From: Deltaproteobacteria bacterium
Lineage (GTDB): Bacteria; Desulfobacterota; DSM-4660; Desulfatiglandales; HGW-15
Assembly (NCBI GenBank): GCA_016930795.1
Contig: JAFGFY010000157.1
Span: 1-45,760, forward strand
Reading direction: 5' to 3'
DNA: 45,760 bases
Numbering within the stretch: the first letter of the stretch is position 1; every line of letters begins with the position of its first letter. The translations under genes were made by a program, and so were the position numbers. A model generated the notes under the pieces. The model made no database searches, was not told where the DNA came from, and saw nothing but the letters and a program-made list of their open reading frames with translations. Shown in pieces: positions 1-11,051 of the stretch.

Positions 1-60
1 CGGCGTATGACCTATACGCCTCAGTTGTCGCTCCTCGGCGCCTTACATCTAATACCTTGC
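1..60. repeat. Possible intergenic palindromic repeat cut by the window edge
   Basis: GGCGTAT-gacct-ATACGCC at 2-20 is a perfect 7-bp stem, followed by non-coding sequence downstream of uvrA. Other copies cannot be checked here. Confidence 0.3.
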
Positions 61-139
61 TGGTGATCAGGGATAAGTCCAAACCACGTGATTTGAAAGA
101 ATATATCCATATTAGATGGTGGATTTTGGAGATACTCCA

Positions 140-2959
140 TCAATGAGAAAGGATTTGTTTGAGGAACCGGCCGGTATGTGATCCTTTGATTCGGGAGAGC
201 TGTTCCGGTGTCCCCACTCCCACGAGAAAACCCCCTTCATCTCCCCCTTCCGGCCCCAGGTCGATGATATGATCCGCCGTTTTAATCACATCCAGATTGT
301 GCTCGATGACCACAACCGTATTATTGAGATTGACCAGATGATTCAAGACCTCCAGGAGTTTTTGGATATCGGCGAAGTGAAGCCCGGTGGTGGGCTCATC
401 CAGGAGATAGAGTGTCCTGCCGGTATCTCTCTTGCTTAGCTCTTTGGAAAGCTTGACCCTTTGAGCCTCCCCCCCCGAGAGGGTTGTCGCCGATTGCCCC
501 AGTTTAATATACCCCAGACCGACATCCACTAGGGTCTTTAACTTATTCTTGATATGGGGAATGTTTTCGAAAAAAGCTGAAGCCTGGTTCACGGTCATAT
601 TCAGCACATCCGCGATATGATTCCCTTTGTACTTGATCTCCAGAGTGTCTCGATTAAACCGGAGTCCCTTACAGGCCTCGCAGGTGACATAGACGTCGGG
701 AAGGAAGTGCATTTCGATCTTGATGATCCCGTCACCGTTACAGAACTCACACCTACCGCCTTTCACGTTAAAGCTGAATCTCCCCGGTTTGTATCCCCTC
801 ATTTTGGAATCCGGCAACATGGCAAAGAGCTGGCGGATATAGGTAAAGACCCCGGTATAGGTAGCCGGGTTGGATCGTGGTGTTCTCCCAATAGGGTTTT
901 GATCGATGCGTATGACTTTGTCTATTTGGAAGATTCCCTGAATGGAACCCACCTTCCCCACTGCGGCTTTGGACCTGTAGAGTTTCTGGGTCAGTGCCGG
1001 ATAGAGAATCTCGTTGACCAGACTGCTTTTCCCTGATCCGGAAACGCCGGTGACACATATGAAGGTCCCAAGGGGAATTTCCACTCGAATCCCCTTCAGG
1101 TTGTTCTGCTCCGCCCCTTCTATGACCAGACTCTTGCCGTTGCCTTTTCTTCTTGAGTTTGGAATGGGGATGGCGCGTTTTCCAGAGAGATACTGACCTG
1201 TTAAGGAAGTGTCATAGGCCATCATTTCCTTGGGAGTACCTTTGAACACGACCTTCCCCCCCTTCAAGCCCGCCCCAGGCCCCATATCCACGACACAGTC
1301 GGCGGATAGAATGGTCTCTGCGTCATGCTCCACCACCAAGACGGTGTTTCCCAGTTCCTTCAGACGCTTGAGATTCTTGAGAAGGAGGAGGTTGTCTCTC
1401 TGATGCAGGCCGATGGTCGGCTCATCCAGGACATAGAGGACACCGGCGAGCCTCGAACTGATCTGGGTGGCCAGCCTGATTCTCTGATCCTCTCCCCCCG
1501 ACAGGGTCGATGAGGCTCGATCCAGAGAAAGATAATCCACCCCGACACTCCGCAAAAACCCAAGGCGCTCTCTGATTTCTTTGAGAATTCTTTTGGCAAT
1601 CTCCATTTCCATAGGGTCAAGACTCAGATCCTCAAAAAATTCACAGGCCTTGCCGATAGAAAGAGCGGTGATTTCTTGGATGGATTTATTTCCCACTTTG
1701 ACCGCCAGACTGATGGGCTTCAATCTAGCCCCCCCGCACGCGGGGCAGGGCATCATACTCATGAACCTCTCTATCTCTTCCCGGACTGGATAGGAGTCGG
1801 TCTCATGATAGCGTCTCTCCAGGTTCGGAATCACGCCTTCAAAGGGGTGAGAATGATAGTATCGGTGCTTATCGGTTTCAAAGTAAAACTTGATTTCCTC
1901 TTCTCCTGAACCGTAAAGAAAAAGGCCCTGGTGTTTCTCGTGAAGATTCTTGAACGGAGCATACATGTCTATTTGATAATGCCGGCATATGGAATCGAGC
2001 ATCTGATGAAAATGCACGGTCTGCCGTCTGGCCCAGGGGGCAATGGCCCCCTCTCTCAGGGAAAGATCCGGATCGGGAACGATCAGATCGGGGTCAAGAT
2101 ACCTCTTGGTACCCAGTCCACTACATACAGGGCAAGCACCTTGAGGATTGTTGAAGGAGAACATCTGAGGAGTCAGTTCGGGAATGCTGATTCCACATTG
2201 GGTGCATGCCGCCCTTTGATTGAAGAAGATTTCCCCCGTGCCAGTTACATCAATAACGGCCTGGCCTTCAGAGAGGTTAAGAGTCAGTTCCATGGAATCT
2301 GTGAGACGCCTCCTGATATCCCCATCAATCACCAGACGGTCGACGACTACGTTGATATCGTGTTTTTTGTTCTTGTCGAGAGAGATGTCTTCATCCAGCA
2401 AAATGACTTTTCCGTCAATTCTAGCCCGCGTAAATCCGTCCTTTCGAAGCCGATTCAGGAGATGCGCATGCGTGCCTTTCCTTCCAGCGATCAAAGGGGC
2501 CAGGACCTGCATTTTCGTCCCTTTCTCCATCTCCATGATCCGGTCCACGATCTGTTGTGTCGTTTGAGAGGAGATTTCGCGGCCGCACTCGGGGCAGTGA
2601 GGATGGCCTGTTCTGGCGAACAGGAGTCTCAGATAGTCGTATATTTCCGTGGCCGTTCCAACTGTGGACCGGGGGTTTCGACTGGTGGATCGCTGTTCAA
2701 TGGCGATGGCAGGAGAGAGTCCGTCTATGGCGTCCACATCAGGTTTTTCCATCTGTTCCAGGAATTGACGGGCATAGGCAGAGAGGGATTCCACATATCG
2801 GCGTTGACCTTCCGCATAAATAGTGTCAAAGGCGAGAGAAGACTTGCCGGACCCGGAAAGGCCGGTGATGACGACAAACTGGTTTCTGGGGATATCCAAG
2901 GAGATATTCTTCAGGTTATGGACCCTGGCGCCCCTTATTTTGATGAGTTCATTTTTCAT
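140..2959 (-). CDS. uvrA: Excinuclease ABC subunit A
   Basis: 939 aa; two Walker A motifs ([27 protein letters not shown]), Zn-finger CxxC motifs, two ABC signatures ([16 protein letters not shown]). Confidence 0.97.
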   Translation of the reverse strand: MKNELIKIRGARVHNLKNISLDIPRNQFVVITGLSGSGKSSLAFDTIYAEGQRRYVESLSAYARQFLEQMEKPDVDAIDGLSPAIAIEQRSTSRNPRSTVGTATEIYDYLRLLFARTGHPHCPECGREISSQTTQQIVDRIMEMEKGTKMQVLAPLIAGRKGTHAHLLNRLRKDGFTRARIDGKVILLDEDISLDKNKKHDINVVVDRLVIDGDIRRRLTDSMELTLNLSEGQAVIDVTGTGEIFFNQRAACTQCGISIPELTPQMFSFNNPQGACPVCSGLGTKRYLDPDLIVPDPDLSLREGAIAPWARRQTVHFHQMLDSICRHYQIDMYAPFKNLHEKHQGLFLYGSGEEEIKFYFETDKHRYYHSHPFEGVIPNLERRYHETDSYPVREEIERFMSMMPCPACGGARLKPISLAVKVGNKSIQEITALSIGKACEFFEDLSLDPMEMEIAKRILKEIRERLGFLRSVGVDYLSLDRASSTLSGGEDQRIRLATQISSRLAGVLYVLDEPTIGLHQRDNLLLLKNLKRLKELGNTVLVVEHDAETILSADCVVDMGPGAGLKGGKVVFKGTPKEMMAYDTSLTGQYLSGKRAIPIPNSRRKGNGKSLVIEGAEQNNLKGIRVEIPLGTFICVTGVSGSGKSSLVNEILYPALTQKLYRSKAAVGKVGSIQGIFQIDKVIRIDQNPIGRTPRSNPATYTGVFTYIRQLFAMLPDSKMRGYKPGRFSFNVKGGRCEFCNGDGIIKIEMHFLPDVYVTCEACKGLRFNRDTLEIKYKGNHIADVLNMTVNQASAFFENIPHIKNKLKTLVDVGLGYIKLGQSATTLSGGEAQRVKLSKELSKRDTGRTLYLLDEPTTGLHFADIQKLLEVLNHLVNLNNTVVVIEHNLDVIKTADHIIDLGPEGGDEGGFLVGVGTPEQLSRIKGSHTGRFLKQILSH

Positions 2960-2969
2960 AATGAACCTT

Positions 2970-3989
2970 TTAACTACTTAATCCTTTTCCTCTTGCCCTG
3001 TTCTCAGCCACTGTTACGGCCATGCAGATGGCTGCTTTCAGGCTGGAAGGATCTGCCACGCCCTTTCCCGCGATATCATAGGCTGTGCCGTGATCCGCGG
3101 AAGTCCGTACAATAGGGAGTCCCAAGGTTATGTTGACGGCATCGGAAAAATGGAGAAGTTTCAGAGGAATCAGCCCCTGATCATGATACATGGCCACCAC
3201 GGCATCAAATTCTCCCTTTGACGCTTTGTAGAACAACGTATCTGCCGGGAAAGGCCCTTCCACGAGACATCCATCCGACATGGCCCTCTCCACGGCCGGA
3301 CCGATCATTCTGTCCTCCTCTGATCCGAACAATCCAGACTCCCCTCCGTGGGGATTCAGGGCAGCCACACCCAATCTCGGTTCTTTTATCCCGAAATCAA
3401 GGCGAAGGGCTTGCCATGTCATCCATATGGTCCTATGAATCCTGTCCGTATTCAGGATATATGGGACCCTTTCAAGGGCACAATGGATGGTGGCAAGGGT
3501 TACTTTCAATCTGTTTCCCGCCAGCATCATCACGTAGTCTTTCGTGTTCGTCAGATGCGCGATGAGTGGGGTATGTCCGTCAAAAGAATAGCCCGCCTCG
3601 TGCATTAAAGCCTTATTGATCGGGCCGGTTACGATGGCCGCGATCTCTCCGCGTTGTGCCGTCTCAACCGCTTTGCTGATATAACTCACCATGGCCTCTC
3701 CCCCCTCGACCCTGGGGATCCCCGGGGTGATCGCTTCCTTGCCCAGTTGTGAGACGGCGATCAAATCGATTCCTCCAGGGTCTCCCCCGGCTTCCAAAGG
3801 ACTTGATATCTCACGAATAGGCTTTCCACTCACTCCATGGATTTTCACGGATAAGGCCCCGGCATCCCCCCATACGACAGGTCGGCATATTTCGTAAATT
3901 TTTGAATCAGATAGGGCTTTTCTGATGATTTCGGGGCCAATGCCCGAAGGATCTCCCATGGTGATCCCGATGATAGGAAGATGACTCAT
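2970..3989 (-). CDS. pdxA: 4-hydroxythreonine-4-phosphate dehydrogenase
   Basis: 339 aa; [15 protein letters not shown]-terminus, [11 protein letters not shown] and [12 protein letters not shown] motifs. Confidence 0.95.
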   Translation of the reverse strand: MSHLPIIGITMGDPSGIGPEIIRKALSDSKIYEICRPVVWGDAGALSVKIHGVSGKPIREISSPLEAGGDPGGIDLIAVSQLGKEAITPGIPRVEGGEAMVSYISKAVETAQRGEIAAIVTGPINKALMHEAGYSFDGHTPLIAHLTNTKDYVMMLAGNRLKVTLATIHCALERVPYILNTDRIHRTIWMTWQALRLDFGIKEPRLGVAALNPHGGESGLFGSEEDRMIGPAVERAMSDGCLVEGPFPADTLFYKASKGEFDAVVAMYHDQGLIPLKLLHFSDAVNITLGLPIVRTSADHGTAYDIAGKGVADPSSLKAAICMAVTVAENRARGKGLSS

Positions 3990-4273
3990 GCTTTTCTACC
4001 CAATCAAAACCTGTCAGTCTTTTGTTCGAGTTTACGGTCAAAAGTGGATATTTGGGAACGGTGGAGAGGAAAAAACCTCGGCACCTTTTCCGCCCACAAA
4101 TTCATATGATGAGCCCTTTTCCAGACGGGTTTCGGGCTTTGGAGCAATCTAAAATTATCTTTTTTTCGGGAGGGACTGTCAATTGTATTTCGTGATAAAC
4201 ATGTGATATAAAATGAAGGTGAATTCGCCTTGGAGAATCATGCTGGTTTAGGTGTTGTAAGAGAAGATCTGAC

Positions 4274-5842
4274 ATGGAGAGAGAGACTCAGAAGGAGGAG
4301 GGATGGATTAGAAGAATCCCTCTGCGTATAGCCCCTCCAAGCCTGAAAGACAATACGGCCGATGTGGACCGTTTGGCCAAGGCCATTAAAAAGGCCTCGG
4401 GTATTGGCGATGTAGCCATTGATCTATCCTTTGCCAAGAAGATCCCATCCTTGCTGAGAGAATACAGGTATAGGGTTCAGGCCGTTGTCTATGAAGGATC
4501 CCTATCATGGCATTTAGCGGGGATTTTCCCGCTGGACGGCGACCATTCTATTTATGGAATAGCCGCGGATTTGGGGACATCAACGATCGCGTTGCGTCTG
4601 ATCAATCTGACTTCAGGAGAGATCAAAGATGAGACAGCTTTTCTCAACCCACAGATCGAGATGGGACAGGATATCCTCACGCGCATTCATTTCGCGTCAC
4701 AGGATGGAGGGCTCCAGAAGCTCCAGACCGTTCTGATAGACAGGTTGAACGAAGAAATCGGTCGACTGATCGATCGTCATGGAATGGAACCTGACACTCT
4801 TGTCGGCTTATGCGCAGCAGGCAACACGACCATGAGCCATTTTTTCCTCGGCTTAGATCCTTACTGGATATGCCGGGAACCTTACATCCCTTCCATAAAC
4901 AGGTTTGATGTCATCTTTGCCAAAAGGCTTGATCTCTCTATCCATCCGTATGCCCCGGTCCTAGTGATACCGAATGTGGGAAGTTATTTTGGGGGAGACT
5001 TGATCGCGGGGATTCTCGCGTCGGGGATGACGCGCCGAGACGAGACATCCCTCCTGGTGGATGTGGGTACCAATGCGGAGGTGGTCATAGGAAATCGGGA
5101 CTGGCTTGTGGGATGCGCGGGCGCGGCCGGCCCGGCCCTTGAGGGAGGGGTAGCACGAATGGGAATGATGGCCGGCCCTGGTGCTATAAACAAAGCACTT
5201 CTTGATCCTGACTCAGGGCGGTTTCATCTGGAGACCATTGGAGGAAAGCCTCCCATTGGCATATGCGGGTCAGGCCTAATCGATTTGGTGGCACAACTCT
5301 TTCTTGCGGGGCTGATTGATTTTCGGGGAGAATATGTGGAGAGTAGATGTGGAAGCCGACTGAGGGAAATCGATGGAATAAAGCATTTCATCGTGGTTTC
5401 TTCACAGGATTCGGCTACCGGAGATGATCTGACCCTGAGTCAGAAAGAGATCTATAGCCTCATTCGCTCCAAGGCGGCCATGTACACGATTCTGAGCACG
5501 GTCACTCAAATGACAAACGTTTCTATTAAAGAAATCAATGGGTTCTATATTTCGGGCACGTTCGGCGCTTATATGGATGCACGATCGGCCATTGACATAG
5601 GCATGATTCCGGATCTTTCTCTCGACCTGTACAAGCCTTTGGGCAATTCTTCACTGGCAGGAGCCACAATGGCCCTCTTGTCGCGTGCTGACAAGGAGGA
5701 AATATACAGTATACGAGATCGGGTGACCTATGTTGAACTCAATGTGAACCAGGAGTTTATGTCTCTTTTTAGCGCGGCCAAGTGTATTCCCCATACAGAC
5801 AGATCCCTCTTTCCTTCCGTGAAGGAATGGAGTTCGGGTTGA
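4274..5842 (+). CDS. ASKHA/DUF4445 protein (RACo/RamA-like reductive activator of corrinoid proteins), lacking the N-terminal ferredoxin domain
   Basis: 522 aa; GIAADLGTSTIALRLI, LCAAGNTTMSHFFLGLDP, LLVDVGTNAEVVIGN, GICGSGLIDLVAQL and C-terminal IPHTDRSLFPSV are typical of the DUF4445 family. No N-terminal Cys cluster. Confidence 0.85.
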   Translation: MERETQKEEGWIRRIPLRIAPPSLKDNTADVDRLAKAIKKASGIGDVAIDLSFAKKIPSLLREYRYRVQAVVYEGSLSWHLAGIFPLDGDHSIYGIAADLGTSTIALRLINLTSGEIKDETAFLNPQIEMGQDILTRIHFASQDGGLQKLQTVLIDRLNEEIGRLIDRHGMEPDTLVGLCAAGNTTMSHFFLGLDPYWICREPYIPSINRFDVIFAKRLDLSIHPYAPVLVIPNVGSYFGGDLIAGILASGMTRRDETSLLVDVGTNAEVVIGNRDWLVGCAGAAGPALEGGVARMGMMAGPGAINKALLDPDSGRFHLETIGGKPPIGICGSGLIDLVAQLFLAGLIDFRGEYVESRCGSRLREIDGIKHFIVVSSQDSATGDDLTLSQKEIYSLIRSKAAMYTILSTVTQMTNVSIKEINGFYISGTFGAYMDARSAIDIGMIPDLSLDLYKPLGNSSLAGATMALLSRADKEEIYSIRDRVTYVELNVNQEFMSLFSAAKCIPHTDRSLFPSVKEWSSG

Positions 5843-5987
5843 AGAAGTCGTTATAGGGATTAAATTCAAAATATAAGTTTTTCTATCCCATACCTTGATA
5901 TATGGGATATACTCTTAAAGAACGATAAGCTTTGGCAATAGGATCGTTGTGACGCAGGCGTGAATTTAAATATGGAGGGGAACGGAG

Positions 5988-6218
5988 ATGAAGGATCTGG
6001 TTGAAAGCATTGCAAAGGCGCTCGTGGATAGGCCGGATGAGGTTGTGGTTACGGAAATAGAGGGACACCAGGCCTCCGTGGTTGAGTTGAAGGTAGCCAA
6101 GGAAGACATTGGAAAGATAATCGGCAAACAAGGACGTACGGCTGCAGCCATCAGAACCATACTCAACGCAGCCTCCGCCAAACTGGACAAGCGGTCTGTC
6201 TTGCAGATACTAGAATGA
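5988..6218 (+). CDS. khpA: KH-domain RNA-binding protein (KhpA family)
   Basis: 76 aa; KH signature [22 protein letters not shown]-like ggagggga upstream. Confidence 0.85.
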   Translation: MKDLVESIAKALVDRPDEVVVTEIEGHQASVVELKVAKEDIGKIIGKQGRTAAAIRTILNAASAKLDKRSVLQILE

Positions 6219-6298
6219 TTTCGGTTCGAAGCTCAGCCCCCATGGTCTATGAGGGGTTGGGCCTTGGAATGATATCTTTTTGGTCGAACGGCCAAACC

Positions 6299-6322
6299 GG
6301 GCTTTAGGAGACCCTAAAGCCC
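6299..6322. terminator. Strong hairpin between khpA and tmk
   Basis: GGGCTTTAGG-agac-CCTAAAGCCC, perfect 10-bp stem; no clear U-tract immediately after. Confidence 0.45.
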
Positions 6323-6410
6323 AAGCGATGGATTTTTCATGATCTCCCACTGGCTTTTTTCGCGTGACAAGGCCATAAATCCTGGGCTGAAAAAAGAACC
6401 GCTGTCTATG

Positions 6411-6440
6411 AGCCCCTTTTGAGGGGCTTCTTGGTTTTTC
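6411..6440 (+). terminator. Candidate Rho-independent terminator or attenuator upstream of tmk
   Basis: AGCCCCT-tttg-AGGGGCT followed by TCTTGGTTTTT. Confidence 0.5.
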
Positions 6441-6478
6441 CCATTTTGCAGGAATAGCTTCAAATACAGGGTAAAGAG

Positions 6479-7114
6479 ATGTTTGTCACTTTCGAAGGCA
6501 TAGAGGGCTGTGGAAAGACAACGCAGATAGAAAGGTTTGCAGAGACCCTGAAGAGGCAGGGGATTCCCTTGATCACGACGTTTGAACCGGGGGGGACTCG
6601 AATAGGAAATGACATCAGGCGGATACTCTTGGACGCCCGCAATGAAGACCTCACCCCTCTCACTGAACTTATTCTCTACGCGGCTGACAGGGCCCAGCAT
6701 ATTGAGGAAGTCATCAAACCGGCTCTTGATCGAGGAGAATGGGTCATATGTGACCGGTTTGTTGATGCTACATTGGTCTATCAAGGCACAGCCCGTTCTC
6801 AGGACGTAAGGCTGATTCAGATCTTAAATGAAAGGTCCACGCTCGGAATCTCTCCTGATATGACGTTTCTCCTTGATTGCCCTGTGGAGATAGGACTGGA
6901 AAGGGCCATGAAACGAAATGAGGCCTTATCAGATGAGGGTCAGGACAGATTCGAGAGAGAGACACTGGATTTTCACAACAAGGTAAGGAAAGGTTATCTG
7001 GATTTGGCGAATGAACATAAAGAACGGATTGTCATCATCGACGCCTCTCTTTCAATGGATGCAATGGAGAAAGAGATATTCAAACACATTGAACCCCATT
7101 TGAGGCGGATTTAG
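6479..7114 (+). CDS. tmk: Thymidylate kinase
   Basis: 211 aa; FVTFEGIEGCGKTTQ P-loop, EPGGT, CDRFVDATLVYQG (DR motif). Confidence 0.95.
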   Translation: MFVTFEGIEGCGKTTQIERFAETLKRQGIPLITTFEPGGTRIGNDIRRILLDARNEDLTPLTELILYAADRAQHIEEVIKPALDRGEWVICDRFVDATLVYQGTARSQDVRLIQILNERSTLGISPDMTFLLDCPVEIGLERAMKRNEALSDEGQDRFERETLDFHNKVRKGYLDLANEHKERIVIIDASLSMDAMEKEIFKHIEPHLRRI

Positions 7115-7152
7115 TAACTTAAAGACTGATTCATTTCCAGAATCCCTCACCT

Positions 7153-8730
7153 ATGCAGAGGTCCTTACACAAAAAGATCGGTATCGCCTCCCTCATCATG
7201 ATATCTTCCGTGTTCCTCAGTCGCCTCACCGGGCTTCTTCGGGAGATCTTTATCGCAAGCGCCGGCGGGACGGGAGGGGATGTGGATGCCTACCAGCTGG
7301 CCTTTCTTCTTCCTGAAATTCTGAATCACGTGGTCGCTACAGGATTCCTTTCTATCACCTTTATCCCCATCTTTCATCAATATCTGGTCAGGGATATGGA
7401 AGAAGAGGGATGGAGGACTTTTTCACTCATCCTTACGGTCTTTACATTCATTCTGGCCGCGTTGATCGCGACCGCCTGTGTTTGTGCAAATCCACTGGTT
7501 GGACTGGTCGCGCCTGGAATCCACGATCCGTCTACCAAGGCCCTGGCCGTGAGAATGACCAGGATTATCCTTCCGGCCCAAGCCTTCTTTTTTGCCGGAG
7601 GGCTTTTTATGGCCGTCCAATTCTCAAAAGAACGTTTCTTGCTTCCGGCGCTGGCTCCTCTCATCTATAACCTTGGAATCATCATGGGCGGCATTTTACT
7701 CGGACCATGGATAGGAATCGAGGGATTTGCTTGGGGGGTCCTCTTTGGGGCCCTGGTAGGGAGCTTTTTTGTGCAATGGATCGGGGCCAGGAGAGTCGGC
7801 ATGAGCTTAACAGTGAATCTGAATGTCTCACATCCGGATCTAAGGCGGTTTCTTTTCCTGTCCGTTCCCCTAATGATAGGGCTCACCATGACCTTTTCGA
7901 CCGAGTTCTTTTTCAGGTTCTTTGGGTCCTATATGCCAGAGGGGACCGTCGCTGCTCTTAATTACGGACTCAGGGTCATGCTCATTCTGGTGGGTCTATT
8001 CGGTCAAGCCGTAGGGACGGCCTCATACCCCTTTATGTCTCGCCTCGTGGCGGAAGGCCGGTTGGATGAAATGAACCGACTCCTGAACCGGACTCTATGT
8101 TACCTTTCCCTCGTCATCCCTCTTTCTGTCCTGTTTATTGTCCTTCGTCACGAAGTGATCTTCATTCTTTTTCAGCGGAACCAGTTTGATGCGGCCGCGA
8201 CAGAAGTGACATCGCATCTCTTGGGTTTCCTGCTCATAGGCGCCTTTGCTTTCTCAGCCCAGACGGTTGTGGTGAGAGGGTATTACGCCATGCAGGACAC
8301 GCTCTTTCCCGCCATTTTTGGAACAACAGCGGTACTTCTCAGTATTCCTGTCTATCTGCTGGGCATTAAATGGCTCGGGTCAGCGGGAGTGCCTCTGGGG
8401 GTTTCTCTTTCATCTATCTTGCAGGTGACCGTGCTTTATGCCCTATGGAACAGGCGCAGCAAGAATCAAGACAGCCCTAACGTCTATAGGCACGTGGGCA
8501 AAATGATCCTCTTGAGCGTATTCCTGTGGGCAGCCCTTGAGGGATTCAGAAGGATCATTCTTTCAGGGCTTGACCCATGGACCCTTCAAGGAGCTGTTTT
8601 CACCGGGATTTCATTAGGGGTGCTCTTTTTGATCCTTCTTTACCTTGCTGGAAAGATGCTGAGGATTGAAGAAATCAGGGAAGTCCTGGCCGAACCGATG
8701 AGAAGGATGAGACAAAGGAGGTCAAAATGA
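7153..8730 (+). CDS. murJ: Lipid II flippase MurJ (MviN family)
   Basis: 525 aa polytopic protein; SRLTGLLREIFIAS N-terminus and MATE-like hydrophobic pattern. Confidence 0.93.
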   Translation: MQRSLHKKIGIASLIMISSVFLSRLTGLLREIFIASAGGTGGDVDAYQLAFLLPEILNHVVATGFLSITFIPIFHQYLVRDMEEEGWRTFSLILTVFTFILAALIATACVCANPLVGLVAPGIHDPSTKALAVRMTRIILPAQAFFFAGGLFMAVQFSKERFLLPALAPLIYNLGIIMGGILLGPWIGIEGFAWGVLFGALVGSFFVQWIGARRVGMSLTVNLNVSHPDLRRFLFLSVPLMIGLTMTFSTEFFFRFFGSYMPEGTVAALNYGLRVMLILVGLFGQAVGTASYPFMSRLVAEGRLDEMNRLLNRTLCYLSLVIPLSVLFIVLRHEVIFILFQRNQFDAAATEVTSHLLGFLLIGAFAFSAQTVVVRGYYAMQDTLFPAIFGTTAVLLSIPVYLLGIKWLGSAGVPLGVSLSSILQVTVLYALWNRRSKNQDSPNVYRHVGKMILLSVFLWAALEGFRRIILSGLDPWTLQGAVFTGISLGVLFLILLYLAGKMLRIEEIREVLAEPMRRMRQRRSK

Positions 8731-9530
8731 TTGATATTTCGAAAATAGACTATTCAGCCCTGGATATCCCCCAAGTCCTGAATGTGCTGTTTCATCCCCG
8801 CCCCGAGTTCATGGGTCATGAAGAAATGGAACCTACTCAGGATTTACTCATCCCCACAGACGATAATGTGTATATCGGCGCCCGTTTTCATCTCAAAGAG
8901 GATTCAGCCCCCTCTATTCTCTTCTTTCACGGAAATGGTGAGATTGTCGCCGATTATGATGATATGGGGAGGATATATAATGAGATGGGTCTCAACTTCA
9001 TCCCGGTGGATTACCGGGGTTACGGTCGATCAAACGGCAGTCCCACGGTGACCTCTATGATGAGAGACGCCCATGTGATCTTTGAATGGGTTCAGAACTG
9101 GATGACAAAAAACGGCCATAAAGGCCCGTTCATGGTGATGGGAAGATCATTGGGGAGTGCTTCGGCCCTGGAGCTGGCAGCCCATTATCCTGATCGAATG
9201 GATGGCCTGATTATTGAGAGTGGATTCTCTCATGTGATTCCCTTACTGGAGCTGCTCGGTCTTCATATAGAGGCCCTTGGGATAAGGGAAAAAGAAGGGT
9301 CCCGAAACATCGACAAGATCAAATCCTTTCATAAACCCACCCTCATCATTCACGCGGAATATGATCATATCATCCCCTTTACTCAAGGGCAGGACCTCTA
9401 TGACGCAAGCCCGGCTGATGATAAAAGAATGCTGAAGATTCCGCGTGCTGATCACAATACCCTGTTCCATTACGGCATGACGGAGTATCTGAACGCCATC
9501 AAGGCATTCGTTGACATAATCCTTTCCTAG
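8727..9530 (+). CDS. Alpha/beta hydrolase
   Basis: 267 aa; FFHGNGE, DYRGYGRS, nucleophile elbow GRSLGS, late Asp/His (HAEYDHIIPF, RADHNTLF). Overlaps the murJ stop by 4 nt. Confidence 0.88.
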   Translation: MIDISKIDYSALDIPQVLNVLFHPRPEFMGHEEMEPTQDLLIPTDDNVYIGARFHLKEDSAPSILFFHGNGEIVADYDDMGRIYNEMGLNFIPVDYRGYGRSNGSPTVTSMMRDAHVIFEWVQNWMTKNGHKGPFMVMGRSLGSASALELAAHYPDRMDGLIIESGFSHVIPLLELLGLHIEALGIREKEGSRNIDKIKSFHKPTLIIHAEYDHIIPFTQGQDLYDASPADDKRMLKIPRADHNTLFHYGMTEYLNAIKAFVDIILS

Positions 9531-9795
9531 TCGTTTTTCCGGGGCAGCCACAAACTGAAGAACGGATCGACAGCACTCACTCTCCAGTATACTTGAAAAT
9601 GATATGAACGCCGTATCATCACAGTCGGGGCCTTTGGAATATCGCAGGTTTTGACGCCAAAACGGTTTTGCAGATACGTTGGAGATATTTGCAATCAGAG
9701 CCAAGCGTAGATCAGTGAGACATTCCTAAGGTTTTTTAGGTCGGTGATCCTTTCACGTTCTAAAAGGATATTTTAAACAAGTTTTCACTAAAAAA

Positions 9796-9810
9796 TCAGG
9801 GTTTTCCTGA
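9796..9810. promoter_or_regulatory. Palindromic motif TCAGGGTTTTCCTGA in the long intergenic region
   Basis: TCAGG..CCTGA dyad in AT-rich intergenic DNA; the same core recurs at about 35662-35676. Confidence 0.35.
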
Positions 9811-10313
9811 TAGATTGTTTCTTGGCAGTCTTGTATATGAAACACTATGGCGCGAAGGAGGAAAGGTAGCCTATTCCCCCCTTCAGTCTTTAGTCTTAAA
9901 ATCTTGACACTTCGTCCAAACGGCGTTAAAAATACCTGAATTTAATTGAATAAATCATATTAAACAAGTCGAATGATAGCCATCATTTCTTGAGGTTTTC
10001 ACAGGAAACGGCAGCCAGTCGATTTTACACTGGTCCAACAAGCGATTTCTATCTCTAACGGGGTAAGGATGTCCCCCTTTTCATTAAAATGCATAGGAGT
10101 CAACCGGAGACCCCTTTATTAATCACCCCAAGAAGGGATGAAAATGAATAAAAGCACTAAATACTCTGTATCTCAAATCAAGAGTAGGCTTTTATGCTTT
10201 TTGTCCTTACCTTACAGTCATCGAACATCGATTGATTCAAAAGCCGTTTGAGTGCGAGAGGAAGAGCGTGTCCCCCACATTACTAAGGATGGATCTTCAA
10301 TAACTTATTATGG

Positions 10314-11051
10314 TTGCCTGACCCTATTCTAAATTTTAAGCAGATAGCAAAGGTTCAATTGATGGTTTCTCACAAGCCCCACTATCACGGTCACAGAAAA
10401 AGGCTTCGTGAACGGTTCCTAAAAGGCGGTTTTTCCGGGATGACCGACCATGAAGTTGTGGAACTCTTGCTGACTCTGGCTATTCCCCGTAGTGATGTAA
10501 AGGAACGCGCAAAGGCCCTTCTAGCCCATTTCGGAAACCTAAAGGGAATTCTTGATGCACCCCTAAAAGAGCTCAGCACTATCCCTGGAATCGGTTCCGT
10601 TGCCCCCACAGCTTTTCGCATCCTACGTGAGGCAGCTAACCTATACCTCCAACAAAAAGCGGAAGATGAAATCTCTCTGGCATCCCCAGAATTGCTTTAT
10701 GACTTCTGGCGCTCGCGTTTGGGTGGGCTCAAGGATGAGGTATTTGAGGTTGCCTATCTTGACTCGGGTTACAAACTCCTAAGAGACGGTGTAGAACGAT
10801 TAGAAGAAGGCACCGTCGATCGGGCCAATATTTACCCGCGCCGAATGGTTGAGGCTGCTTTGCAGCGCGGAGCCGCCGCCCTGGTGCTGGCCCATAACCA
10901 CCCCAACGGTGATGAACAACCCAGCGAGCAGGATAAACTTACAACGCGCGCTCTTGTTCTTGCGGCCGAAACGATACAATTGAAGATCGTAGATCATCTT
11001 ATTGTATCAACTACCAATGTGTTCAGCTTTCGGAAGGCGGGGTTGATATGA
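10314..11051 (+). CDS. radC: RadC-family JAB/MPN-domain protein (accessory, first gene of defence-like operon)
   Basis: 245 aa; HGHRKRLRERF, helix-hairpin-helix IPGIGSV, JAMM motif HNHPNGDEQPSEQD. The track starts at TTG; ATG at 10362 is an alternative start. Confidence 0.9.
   Translation: MPDPILNFKQIAKVQLMVSHKPHYHGHRKRLRERFLKGGFSGMTDHEVVELLLTLAIPRSDVKERAKALLAHFGNLKGILDAPLKELSTIPGIGSVAPTAFRILREAANLYLQQKAEDEISLASPELLYDFWRSRLGGLKDEVFEVAYLDSGYKLLRDGVERLEEGTVDRANIYPRRMVEAALQRGAAALVLAHNHPNGDEQPSEQDKLTTRALVLAAETIQLKIVDHLIVSTTNVFSFRKAGLI

Noticed and set aside
1931-3115. 394-aa plus-strand ORF
   Set aside because: Antisense to uvrA, which has full motif support; no recognisable domain; GC-rich antisense ORF artefact.
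6314-6784. 156-aa minus-strand ORF over the tmk leader and gene
   Set aside because: Overlaps a well-supported tmk and two hairpins; no family resemblance.
9243-9704. 153-aa minus-strand ORF
   Set aside because: Largely antisense to the alpha/beta hydrolase 3' end; no domain.
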